8,784 bases of DNA from Gammaproteobacteria bacterium (GCA_007571115.1 RKSA01000224.1:1-8784), one strand, 5' to 3'. Positions 1 through 8,762 are shown, counted from the first letter of the stretch. The notes: a model not told the origin generated them from the sequence alone. Made by a program: numbers and translations.

Positions 1-15
1 GCGCTGCGGCGCTGA
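1..15 (+). CDS. 3' tip of upstream gene, possibly ftsQ (partial)
   Basis: The first five codons read A-L-R-R-stop in frame 1, with TGA at 13-15. Many beta/gamma FtsQ proteins end shortly after a motif like D-L-R-Y-x-N-G-F-A-L-R, and ftsQ normally precedes ftsA in the dcw cluster. Both points fit, but four residues cannot identify a protein. A second reading (frame 3) stays open until a TGA at 27-29, which would overlap a GTG start of ftsA by 4 nt. The identity rests almost wholly on gene order. Confidence 0.4.
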   Translation, partial: ALRR

Positions 16-17
16 TC

Positions 18-22
18 GGGGA
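18..22 (+). promoter_or_regulatory. Ribosome binding site of ftsA
   Basis: GGGGA lies 9 nt before the ATG at 32 but only 3 nt before the in-frame GTG at 26. The spacing favours ATG 32 as the start, shortening the longest reading by two residues. Confidence 0.5.
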
Positions 23-31
23 ATCGTGAGA

Positions 32-1282
32 ATGAACAGAACCTCAGGCAATCCAGGCGAGATTCTCGTCGGTCTCGACATCGGCACCACCAAGGTGTCG
101 GCGCTGGTGGGCGAGGTTTCCGACGAGGGCGAGCTGCACGTCATCGGCGTCGGCAGCCATCCCTCGCTCGGAATGAAGAAAGGCGTGGTGATCGACATCG
201 AATCGACCGTGCTGTCGATTCAGCGCGCCATCGAGGAAGCCGAGCGGCAGATTGGCCACAAGATCCACTCGGTCTATGCGGGAATCGCCGGCACCCACAT
301 CAAGAGCATGAATTCGAGCGGCTGGGTGTCGGTTCGTGATGGTGAAGTGAAAAGAATCGACATCGACCGGGTCATCGATTCGGCCCAAGGCGGAGTGAGC
401 ATTCCTTCCGACGAGCACATCTTGCACGTCGAGTCCCAGGAATACACGATCAGCTCCCAAACCGGCATCAGGGAGCCCCTCGGCATGTCTGGAAACCGGC
501 TCGAGGCCAAGGTGCATGTCGTCACTTGCGCCATGGACGCCAAGCAGAACATCGAAAAGTGCATCAAGCGCTGCGGCCTCGAGCTTCGCGGCCTGGTGCT
601 CGGGCAGTTGGCTTCGAGCGAGGCGGTGCTGGCTGCTGACGAGCGCGAGCTCGGAGTCTGTCTCGTCGATATCGGTGGCGGCACCACCGACATCGCGATT
701 TTCACCCAGGGCGCCTTGCAATGCACCGGGGTCATTCCGGTCGCTGGCGATCAGGTGACCAGCGACATTTCCGTGGCCTTGCGCACTCCGCCGCACAGCG
801 CCGACGAGCTCAAGATCAAGCACGCCAGCGCGCTCCAGGAACTGGTCGAGGCCGATGCAGTCATCCAGGTTCCCAGCGTCGGCGAGCGCGCCCCCCGGGA
901 GATGTTTCTGCAAAATCTCGCCGAAGTCGTCGGGCTCCGCTACGAGGAGCTGTTCGGTCTCGTGCAGCAGCAGCTCGAGAAAAGCCAGATGGATGGCCTG
1001 CTAACCGCAGGGATCGTCATGACTGGAGGGTCGAGCATGATGCCGGGCGCGGTGGAACTCGCCGAAGCGGTGTTGAACGAGTCGGTGCGAATCGGCAAGC
1101 CTCAGAATGTCAAGGGCCGTGCCGATATAATCGGCAATCCGGCCTATTCGACGGGGGTCGGCCTGCTGCTCTATGGATTGAAGGCTCTCGAAAGGAACGA
1201 AGAGGGTAGGCAGCCCGGGCAGCCAATCGAAAAAACCGGCTTTCTGCATCGGGCAAAAGGTTTTTTCCGGGATCACATGTAA
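32..1282 (+). CDS. ftsA: Cell division protein FtsA
   Basis: FtsA is an actin-like ATPase that tethers FtsZ polymers to the inner membrane and recruits later divisome proteins. The product is 416 aa from ATG 32, a normal FtsA length. Actin-fold motifs are intact: phosphate-1 loop G14-L-D-I-G-T-T-K21, phosphate-2 loop D213-I-G-G-G-T-T-D220, and adenosine motif M330-T-G-G-S-S335. The 1C (SHS2) region lies between about residues 84 and 165. The C-terminus (FLHRAKGFFRDHM) is a basic, aromatic amphipathic tail, as expected for the membrane-targeting helix, after a polar Q/P/G-rich linker. An in-frame GTG at 26 is an alternative start, but its spacing to GGGGA is poor. The gene directly precedes ftsZ, the usual arrangement. 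The 1C region looks divergent: S-Q-E-Y stands where many gamma/beta proteins have P-Q-E-F. Identification is secure. Confidence 0.97.
   Translation: MNRTSGNPGEILVGLDIGTTKVSALVGEVSDEGELHVIGVGSHPSLGMKKGVVIDIESTVLSIQRAIEEAERQIGHKIHSVYAGIAGTHIKSMNSSGWVSVRDGEVKRIDIDRVIDSAQGGVSIPSDEHILHVESQEYTISSQTGIREPLGMSGNRLEAKVHVVTCAMDAKQNIEKCIKRCGLELRGLVLGQLASSEAVLAADERELGVCLVDIGGGTTDIAIFTQGALQCTGVIPVAGDQVTSDISVALRTPPHSADELKIKHASALQELVEADAVIQVPSVGERAPREMFLQNLAEVVGLRYEELFGLVQQQLEKSQMDGLLTAGIVMTGGSSMMPGAVELAEAVLNESVRIGKPQNVKGRADIIGNPAYSTGVGLLLYGLKALERNEEGRQPGQPIEKTGFLHRAKGFFRDHM
1121..1135 (+). promoter_or_regulatory. TATAAT box inside an inverted repeat within ftsA
   Basis: GCCGAT-ATA-ATCGGC is a perfect 6+3+6 inverted repeat that contains a consensus TATAAT at 1126-1131. 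It is about 240 nt upstream of ftsZ. In E. coli, ftsZ is partly transcribed from promoters inside upstream dcw genes, so a promoter here is plausible. No good -35 lies 16-18 nt upstream and there is no extended -10 TG, so this is only a candidate. The same arrangement recurs upstream of secA. Confidence 0.3.
1229..1267 (+). repeat. Inverted repeat with A6 and T6 tracts near the ftsA 3' end
   Basis: GAAAAAACC (1229-1237) and GGTTTTTTC (1259-1267) are perfect 9-nt inverted arms separated by 21 nt, inside the last codons of ftsA. The A6 and T6 runs are unusual in this GC-rich DNA. It could form a weak stem-loop, or simply reflect Lys and Phe codons in the C-terminal tail. Confidence 0.5.
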
Positions 1283-1288
1283 CTGCCT

Positions 1289-1294
1289 TTGACA
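1289..1294 (+). promoter_or_regulatory. Consensus -35 hexamer in the ftsA-ftsZ gap
   Basis: TTGACA lies 76 nt before the favoured ftsZ start. The hexamer 17 nt downstream (CATGCA at 1312-1317) matches the -10 consensus at only two positions. A sigma-70 promoter is therefore doubtful, though an activator-dependent or weak one is possible. Confidence 0.2.
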
Positions 1295-1357
1295 AACAGC
1301 CTTTCACCGCGCATGCACGACCGCGCACAGGGCCGCCTAACCGCAAGCAAGCGTAAA

Positions 1358-1363
1358 AAGGAG
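1358..1363 (+). promoter_or_regulatory. Ribosome binding site deciding the ftsZ start
   Basis: AAGGAG, a near-perfect Shine-Dalgarno site, ends 7 nt before the ATG at 1371 but only 1 nt before the in-frame ATG at 1365. The optimal spacing selects ATG 1371. Confidence 0.8.
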
Positions 1364-1370
1364 CATGGCA

Positions 1371-2639
1371 ATGCCAGAATCAGCAGAGGAATTCATCAAG
1401 TTCATCGACAGCGACAGTCCGGTGCCTGCGGCGAAAATCAAGGTCATCGGAGTCGGTGGCGCGGGTGGCAATGCGGTCGAGCACATGATTGGCAGCAATT
1501 TCAGCGGGATCGAGTACTATTGCGCGAACACCGATGCCCAGGCGCTCAGGCTGCTCAGCGTCGACAACAAGCTCCAGCTTGGCAGCAAGATCACTCGCGG
1601 GCTCGGCGCTGGCGCCGATCCCGAGGTCGGCTACGCGGCCGCCATGGAGGACCGGGAACAGATTCGCGAAATCCTGCAAGGCTGCGACCTCGTGTTCATT
1701 GCCGCCGGCATGGGTGGCGGAACCGGCACTGGCGCCGCGCCGGTGATCGCCAAGGTCGCGCGGGAAGCCGGCGTGCTGACCGTTGCGGTCATCAATCGTC
1801 CGTTTCCTTTCGAGCAGCGCAAGCGTATCGCGGTGGCCGACAAGGGAGTCGTCGAACTCTACAAAAACGTCGATTCGCTGATCGTCGTGCCGAATGCCAA
1901 ATTGCTCGAGGTGCTGCCCGAAGACACGAACCTCGTCAATGCCTTCGCCGCAGCCAATGACGTCTTGCTCGATGCGGTGCGGGGAATTTCCGACATCATC
2001 ACCAACCCCGGGCACATCAATGTCGATTTCGCCGACGTCAAGACCGTCATGTCGAAACGCGGCATGGCGATGATGGGAATCGGCATCGCCTCCCGGGACG
2101 ATCCCAATCCAGGCGCTGCGGCCACCCGTGCCGCGATTTCCAGCCCCTTGCTGGAAAATGTCGATATCAGCAGCGCCGCTGGATTGCTCGTCAACGTTTC
2201 CGGAGACAATCACCATCTGACGATGAGGGACTGGAAGGAGGCGGGCGAGGTCGCCAAAGGCGCCTGCGATCTTGACGACGACATGATCGTCGGCCTGGCG
2301 CCGAATCCCGCGCTCGGCGACAAGGTGCAAGTGACGCTGATCGCCACGGGGCTGCAAGGCAAGTCGCTCGATATCGACGATGGCGAGGAAGCGGGAGATT
2401 CCTCCCATTCCGGTTCGGCGCGTGGCCCCCTGCGCCAGGCGCCACGCGGGGCAAGCCCACGCCAGCCCGGTCGCGGCCAGCAAGCTCCCCATGGTTCGCG
2501 AATGCCGGGGGCGAACCGCCAGGACTCCGGCGCCGAGCCGGTTTCGATCAACCGCCCGCCGAGGAAGGCCGCCAACGACGGCCCAGCCAATCTCGACTAT
2601 CTCGACATCCCTGCGTTTCTGCGCCGTAACGCCGATTGA
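1371..2639 (+). CDS. ftsZ: Cell division protein FtsZ
   Basis: FtsZ is the tubulin-like GTPase that polymerises into the cytokinetic Z ring. The product is 422 aa from ATG 1371, chosen because AAGGAG lies 7 nt upstream; ATG 1365 would add M-A. Visible motifs: nucleotide-binding G29-G-A-G-G-N34, tubulin signature G115-G-G-T-G-T-G121, and T7 loop N217-V-D-F-A-D222 that activates GTP hydrolysis in the next subunit. The globular core ends near residue 335. A linker of about 70 residues rich in Gly, Pro, Arg and Gln follows and should be disordered. The tail D409-Y-L-D-I-P-A-F-L417 is the conserved C-terminal peptide that binds FtsA and other partners. Oddities: the C-terminal subdomain is divergent, reading V-G-L-A-P-N-P-A-L-G-D where many proteins have a V-G-T-x-I-D-x-x-x-x-D pattern. 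All catalytic motifs are intact, so it should be functional. Confidence 0.98.
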   Translation: MPESAEEFIKFIDSDSPVPAAKIKVIGVGGAGGNAVEHMIGSNFSGIEYYCANTDAQALRLLSVDNKLQLGSKITRGLGAGADPEVGYAAAMEDREQIREILQGCDLVFIAAGMGGGTGTGAAPVIAKVAREAGVLTVAVINRPFPFEQRKRIAVADKGVVELYKNVDSLIVVPNAKLLEVLPEDTNLVNAFAAANDVLLDAVRGISDIITNPGHINVDFADVKTVMSKRGMAMMGIGIASRDDPNPGAAATRAAISSPLLENVDISSAAGLLVNVSGDNHHLTMRDWKEAGEVAKGACDLDDDMIVGLAPNPALGDKVQVTLIATGLQGKSLDIDDGEEAGDSSHSGSARGPLRQAPRGASPRQPGRGQQAPHGSRMPGANRQDSGAEPVSINRPPRKAANDGPANLDYLDIPAFLRRNAD

Positions 2640-2709
2640 GCTGGCGTGTCGATTGCCGATCCAGCCAGAGAACTTTTTCCGGCATTGCCGGTCTCAGCGA
2701 GGTAGAGCT

Positions 2710-2732
2710 GCGCTGGAAAATGCTTCCAGTGC
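2710..2732 (+). terminator. Stem-loop in the ftsZ-lpxC gap, possible terminator
   Basis: CTGGAA (2713-2718) pairs with TTCCAG (2724-2729) around a 5-nt loop. The stem extends outward by a G-U pair, C-G and G-C to about 9 bp. It starts 70 nt past the ftsZ stop. No clear U tract follows (only TTT about 5 nt later), so it could be a weak terminator, an RNA-processing site or an mRNA-stabilising hairpin. The fold is easy to see; the role is inferred. Confidence 0.4.
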
Positions 2733-2744
2733 GCGGCTTTGCTA

Positions 2745-2778
2745 TTGGGCTGCCGGGCATAGTCTGGTAGCATCTACC
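2745..2778 (+). promoter_or_regulatory. Candidate lpxC promoter
   Basis: TTGGGC (2745-2750), a 17-nt spacer and TAGCAT (2768-2773) form a weak sigma-70-like pair with 3/6 and 4/6 matches. The -10-like element sits in a short inverted repeat, GGTAG-CAT-CTACC (2766-2778). A start near 2780 would leave a leader of about 25 nt before lpxC. The pair is poor enough to be chance. Confidence 0.3.
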
Positions 2779-2804
2779 TCTTTCGGAAGCTGGGCAAGCA
2801 TTCC

Positions 2805-3746
2805 ATGCTCAAGCAGCGAACTCTCAACAACCCGATTCGTGCCACGGGAGTCGGCATACATACCGGCGAGATGGTGGTGCTGACCTTGCGTCCGGCGCCG
2901 GTCGACACCGGTATCGTGTTTCGCCGTGTGGATCTCGATCCGGTCGTCGAAATCGAGGCCCGCGCCGGCAATGTCGGCGACACGACCCTGTCGACGACCC
3001 TGGTCAAGAAAGGTGTCAGCAAGAAGGGTGTCAGCAAGAAGGATGTCAGCATTGCGACGATCGAGCATCTGATGTCGGCCTTTTGCGGCCTTGGCATCGA
3101 CAACGCCATCGTCGACGTCGACTCCCCCGAGATCCCAATCATGGATGGCAGCGCAGCGCCGTTCGTCTTTCTCATCCAGTCGGCCGGAATCAGGGAACAG
3201 GCTGCAAGCAAGAGTTTCATCCGCATCCGCAAGCCGATTCGTCTGCGTCAAGGCGACAGGTCGGTGAGCCTCGAACCTTTCGATGGCTTCAAGGTCAGCT
3301 ACACCCTGCTTTACGACCATCCGGTGTACCGCAAGCATCCCAAGTCCGCCACGGTCGATTTTTCCAGCACATCGTTCGTCAAGGAGGTTGCCCGGGCGCG
3401 AACCTTCGGTTTCATGCACGAATTCTACGAGCTGCAAAATCGCAATCTCGCCCTCGGCGCGAGCATGGACAATGCCATCGCCGTGGGCGACTACAAGGTC
3501 TTGAACGAGGATGGGCTGCGCTACGAGGACGAGTTCGTCAAGCACAAGATTCTCGATTCGATCGGCGACCTGTACCTGCTCGGCAAGAGCCTGCTCGGCG
3601 AGTTCAAGGGATACAAGTCGGGCCATGCATTGAACAATGCCTTGCTGCGGACCCTCGAAGTGACCGAAAACGCTTGGGAAATCGTCCACTTCGACGAAGA
3701 GGCGAAGGTTCCCATTTCCTACGTCAGGCCGGTTCTCGCTGCCTGA
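2805..3746 (+). CDS. lpxC: UDP-3-O-acyl-N-acetylglucosamine deacetylase LpxC
   Basis: LpxC is the zinc-dependent cytoplasmic deacetylase that removes acetate from UDP-3-O-acyl-GlcNAc, the committed step of lipid A synthesis. The product is 313 aa; the family is usually about 300-305. It opens with the typical M-L-K-Q-R-T-L and G-V-G-I-H-T-G, and has I-M-D-G-S-A-A-P-F near residue 110. Metal and catalytic residues are all present: E87-H88 (E. coli E78/H79), H247 and D251 in H-K-I-L-D (E. coli H238/D242), and H274 in S-G-H-A-L-N-N (E. coli H265). The excess length is partly explained by two extra copies of a five-residue unit at residues 68-82, just before E87-H88. No strong Shine-Dalgarno is visible; GGAAG is 15 nt upstream. 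It follows ftsZ, as in many Proteobacteria. In E. coli LpxC levels are set by FtsH proteolysis through the C-terminus; this tail (V-R-P-V-L-A-A) is likewise nonpolar. Confidence 0.98.
   Translation: MLKQRTLNNPIRATGVGIHTGEMVVLTLRPAPVDTGIVFRRVDLDPVVEIEARAGNVGDTTLSTTLVKKGVSKKGVSKKDVSIATIEHLMSAFCGLGIDNAIVDVDSPEIPIMDGSAAPFVFLIQSAGIREQAASKSFIRIRKPIRLRQGDRSVSLEPFDGFKVSYTLLYDHPVYRKHPKSATVDFSSTSFVKEVARARTFGFMHEFYELQNRNLALGASMDNAIAVGDYKVLNEDGLRYEDEFVKHKILDSIGDLYLLGKSLLGEFKGYKSGHALNNALLRTLEVTENAWEIVHFDEEAKVPISYVRPVLAA
3006..3050 (+). repeat. Three tandem 15-bp repeats inside lpxC
   Basis: The copies are AAGAAAGGTGTCAGC (3006-3020), AAGAAGGGTGTCAGC (3021-3035) and AAGAAGGATGTCAGC (3036-3050). Neighbouring copies differ by one base. 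They encode K-K-G-V-S, K-K-G-V-S and K-K-D-V-S (residues 68-82). A single copy would restore the usual family spacing to the T-x-E-H zinc motif, so this looks like an in-frame gain of two copies. Confidence 0.95.
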
Positions 3747-3774
3747 ATCCAGGGCGCTTCCCGATTATAATCGG
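3743..3774 (+). promoter_or_regulatory. Probable secA promoter with -10 inside a perfect palindrome
   Basis: A perfect TATAAT lies at 3766-3771, inside the 14-bp palindrome CCGATTATAATCGG (3761-3774). The best -35 at 17-nt spacing is CTGAAT (3743-3748), overlapping the lpxC stop and matching TTGACA at only three positions. A transcript starting near 3778 would have a leader of about 54 nt. The palindrome could be an operator, or simply help melt the promoter. Confidence 0.5.
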
Positions 3775-3784
3775 CCCTCGCCAG

Positions 3785-3802
3785 CGGCGGTGGCGCCCGC
3801 CG
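3785..3802 (+). other. GC-rich hairpin in the secA leader
   Basis: CGGCGG (3785-3790) pairs with CCGCCG (3797-3802) around a 6-nt loop. It would lie near the 5' end of a transcript from the TATAAT at 3766-3771 and ends about 30 nt before the secA ATG, so it does not cover the start. In E. coli a hairpin hides the secA ribosome site under SecM control; this one is differently placed. It may protect the mRNA 5' end. Confidence 0.35.
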
Positions 3803-3831
3803 TCGGCCTCCCCTTCGATTCTGGGTCAGCA

Positions 3832-6589
<2,758 letters not shown>

Positions 6590-6606
<17 letters not shown>

Positions 6607-7789
6607 CTCCACGCCGGGGCTGCCGGTTCTGGAGATTCCCGGAATCCGTCTCGCGACGGTCGAGGCCGGCATCCGCTATCGCGACCGGCCCGATCTGGCG
6701 CTGTTCGAGCTCGCCGCCGGCAGCGAGACTGCGGCGCTGTTCACGCGCAACGCCTTCTGCGCGGCACCGGTGCAGATCGCCCGGGCCCATCTCGCCGCTG
6801 CCAAGCCTCGCTATCTGCTGGTGAACGCCGGCAATGCCAATGCCGGCACCGGCGCTGCGGGCCGGCAGGCGGCGCTGGCCTGTTGCGAGGCGCTCGCCCG
6901 GCAGGCCGGAGTCGCCACCGAGCAGGTGTTGCCATTTTCTACCGGAGTGATCGGCGAGCACTTGCCAGCCGCGCGAATCACTGCCGCCTTGCCGCGCCTG
7001 CTCGCCGAGCTCGCTCCGGGTGCCTGGCCCAATGCAGCTCAGGCGATCATGACCACCGATACCCGGCCGAAGAGCGCCTTCGTCGAGATCGATGGAGCGC
7101 GAATCGCGGCAATCGCCAAAGGCGCCGGAATGATCCGGCCCGACATGGCAACGATGCTTGCCTTCGTCTGCACCGACGCGAGCTTGAGCGCAGCCGAAAC
7201 CGATGCCTTGCTGCGCGAGCAAGTCGGGCAGAGCTTCAATCGCATCACCGTCGATGGCGACACCTCGACCAATGACGCCTGCGCGCTGACCGCAACGGGA
7301 GCTGCCGGGCCATTGCGCGGGCGGCAGCGCGCCCAGTTCCGCGAGGCGCTTGGGGAAGTTTTCCGCAATCTCGCCCAGGCGATCATTCGCGACGCCGAAG
7401 GCGCCAGCAAGTTCATCACCGTCCGCGTCAGCGAGGGGAAGACCACCGGGGAATGCCTGCAAGTCGCTTATGCAGTCGCGCAATCGCCTCTGGTCAAGAC
7501 CGCATGTTTCGCTTCGGACCCGAACTGGGGGCGAGTGCTCGCGGCGGTGGGCAGGGCGGGCCTGGCCGACCTGGAGCTGGCGAAACTGCACATCCTGCTC
7601 GGTGGCAAACTCGTCGTCGCCAATGGCGAGCCGGCACCTGGGTATTCCGAACAGGCAGGTCTCGCCGCCATGGCCGGAACCGATATCGAAATCGCGATTT
7701 GCCTGGGGCGAGGTGCCTGCGAGGAGAGCGTCTGGACCTCCGACCTCAGTCACGAATACATTCGCATCAATGCCGAATACCGGACTTGA
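6590..7789 (+). CDS. argJ: Glutamate N-acetyltransferase / amino-acid acetyltransferase ArgJ
   Basis: ArgJ transfers the acetyl group of N-acetylornithine to glutamate, recycling it in the cyclic arginine pathway; bifunctional members also use acetyl-CoA. The product is 399 aa, typical of the family. Start ATG 6590 lies 17 nt inside secA and gives M-A-G-F-V-D-S, followed by the usual G-I-R-L-A and E-A-G-I-R motifs. The precursor self-cleaves before a threonine: K-G-A-G-M-I-R-P-D-M-A187|T188-M-L is intact, with T188 the expected nucleophile and new N-terminus of the beta chain. Other family motifs are F-T-R-N-x-F-C-A-A-P-V near residue 45, N-A-G-N-A-N, F-S-T-G-V-I-G, T-V-D-G-D-T-S-T-N-D, and the C-terminal Y-I-R-I-N-A-E-Y-R-T. 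No strong ribosome site is visible, so translation is probably coupled to secA. Whether it is mono- or bifunctional cannot be told from sequence alone. Confidence 0.97.
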
Positions 7790-8762
7790 ACGACGCCAGG
7801 CCGATGGCGCCGCCGCGCCGGTTGATGCCCCGGTCCATGTCATGGTCGCCTTGATCGTGAATCACCGGGGCGAGCTGCTCGTCGCCCTGCGCAAGCCCGG
7901 CAGCCACCAGGGAGGGCTTTGGGAGTTTCCCGGAGGCAAGCGCGAAGCCGGCGAGACTCCCTTGCAGGCCCTGCATCGCGAAATCCTCGAGGAGACGGGC
8001 TTGCGACTGCTGGCGAGCCATCGTTTCTGCCGGGTCGAGCATCGCTATGCCGACAAGCACGTATTGCTCGATACGTATCTGGTCAGCCGCCATGCCGGCG
8101 TCGCCACGGGAAGGGAAGGCCAGAGAATCGCTTGGCGAGCGCCCCGGCAACTGCGGCACGAGCAATTCCCCGCCGCCAACGCGCCAATCATCGACTTGCT
8201 GCGCCTTCCCGGGCAAATCGCGATCACTCCCGCAGTCGATGGGAAAAAACAGTTGCTGCGCCTGATCGAGAGGCAGGTCGAGGCGGGCCGGGAGCTCGTC
8301 CAGGTGCGGCAGCCGCAGCTTTCCCCCGAGTGTTACCGAAACTGGTTTCTCGCGGCGCTCGAAGCCGTTCGTGGAAGTCCGGCGAAGCTGCTGTTCAACA
8401 ATCCGCCAGAGCGCTACGACCCTGCCTGGGCCGGCAGCGGATTCCATGCCTCGTCCCGGCTTCTCGCCGCTGCGACGTCGCGGCCCGTGCCGGAGGGAAC
8501 GCTGTTCAGCGCCTCGTGCCACTCCCTGGCGGAATTGCGCAAGGCCGAGGCGCTAGGCGCCGATTTCGCGCTGCTGTCGCCGGTCGCCGCCACCGCCAAG
8601 CATCAGCCCGAGGCCTTGCTTGGCTGGAGCCGCTTCCAGCGCCTCGCCGACGCGGTCAGCCTGCCCATATACGCCCTCGGCGGCATGAGCCCGGCACAAA
8701 CGCGCCAGGCGCGCCTGCATGGAGGTTTTGGCGTTGCCGGAATCGGCAATTTTAGTTGTTGA
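7770..8762 (+). CDS. Nudix hydrolase fused to a thiamine-phosphate-synthase-like domain
   Basis: The 330-aa product has two domains. The N-terminal half (about 20-146) is a MutT-like Nudix hydrolase with a perfect Nudix box, G56-x5-E62-x7-R70-E71-x2-E74-E75-x-G77, preceded by W-E-F-P-G-G and followed by E-x-F-P-A-A-N-A-P-I-I, typical of MutT proteins that hydrolyse oxidised dGTP. The C-terminal half (about 150-330) resembles ThiE/TenI barrels: V-Q-V-R, G-F-H (224-226), S-P-V-A-A-T-A-K (270-277), A-L-G-G-M (302-306) and G-V-A-G-I. Acidic metal sites of true ThiE look absent: F209-N-N stands where I-N-D is usual, and G-F-H-A-S-S replaces G-V-H-x-G-Q-x-D. It is therefore probably not a normal thiamine-phosphate synthase. 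Start ATG 7770 overlaps argJ by 20 nt; ATG 7842 is too late because it cuts the first strand (V-H-V-M-V-A-L-I-V). The same fusion occurs near argJ/secA in Pseudomonas. Translation is probably coupled to argJ. The ThiE-like half's function is unknown to me. Confidence 0.9.
   Translation: MPNTGLERRQADGAAAPVDAPVHVMVALIVNHRGELLVALRKPGSHQGGLWEFPGGKREAGETPLQALHREILEETGLRLLASHRFCRVEHRYADKHVLLDTYLVSRHAGVATGREGQRIAWRAPRQLRHEQFPAANAPIIDLLRLPGQIAITPAVDGKKQLLRLIERQVEAGRELVQVRQPQLSPECYRNWFLAALEAVRGSPAKLLFNNPPERYDPAWAGSGFHASSRLLAAATSRPVPEGTLFSASCHSLAELRKAEALGADFALLSPVAATAKHQPEALLGWSRFQRLADAVSLPIYALGGMSPAQTRQARLHGGFGVAGIGNFSC
8734..8753 (+). terminator. Terminator-like hairpin over the 3' end of the Nudix/ThiE-like gene
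   Basis: TTGCCG (8734-8739) and CGGCAA (8744-8749) form a 6-bp stem around the loop GAAT, followed at once by TTTT and then AGTTGTT. This has the shape of a short Rho-independent terminator, but it lies within the last codons, ending before the TGA at 8760-8762. The stem is short, so strength is uncertain. Confidence 0.4.

Noticed and set aside
2679..2691. Palindrome CCGGCATTGCCGG in the ftsZ-lpxC gap
   Set aside because: With only one central base it cannot form a full hairpin, the 4-bp version is weak, and such GC palindromes are common at this composition. An operator role cannot be excluded but nothing else supports it.
2742..3689. Long - strand open frame opposite lpxC, and similar ones opposite ftsA, ftsZ and argJ
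   Set aside because: All lie wholly over well-supported genes, have low-complexity composition and show no conserved motifs.
3790..3831. Upstream extension of secA by 14 residues
   Set aside because: The extension is not SecA-like, and ATG 3832 gives the canonical M-K-L-F-S-K-I start.
7350..7769. Upstream extension of the Nudix frame deep into argJ
   Set aside because: It lies entirely over conserved ArgJ coding sequence, and the extra residues resemble no part of a Nudix protein.
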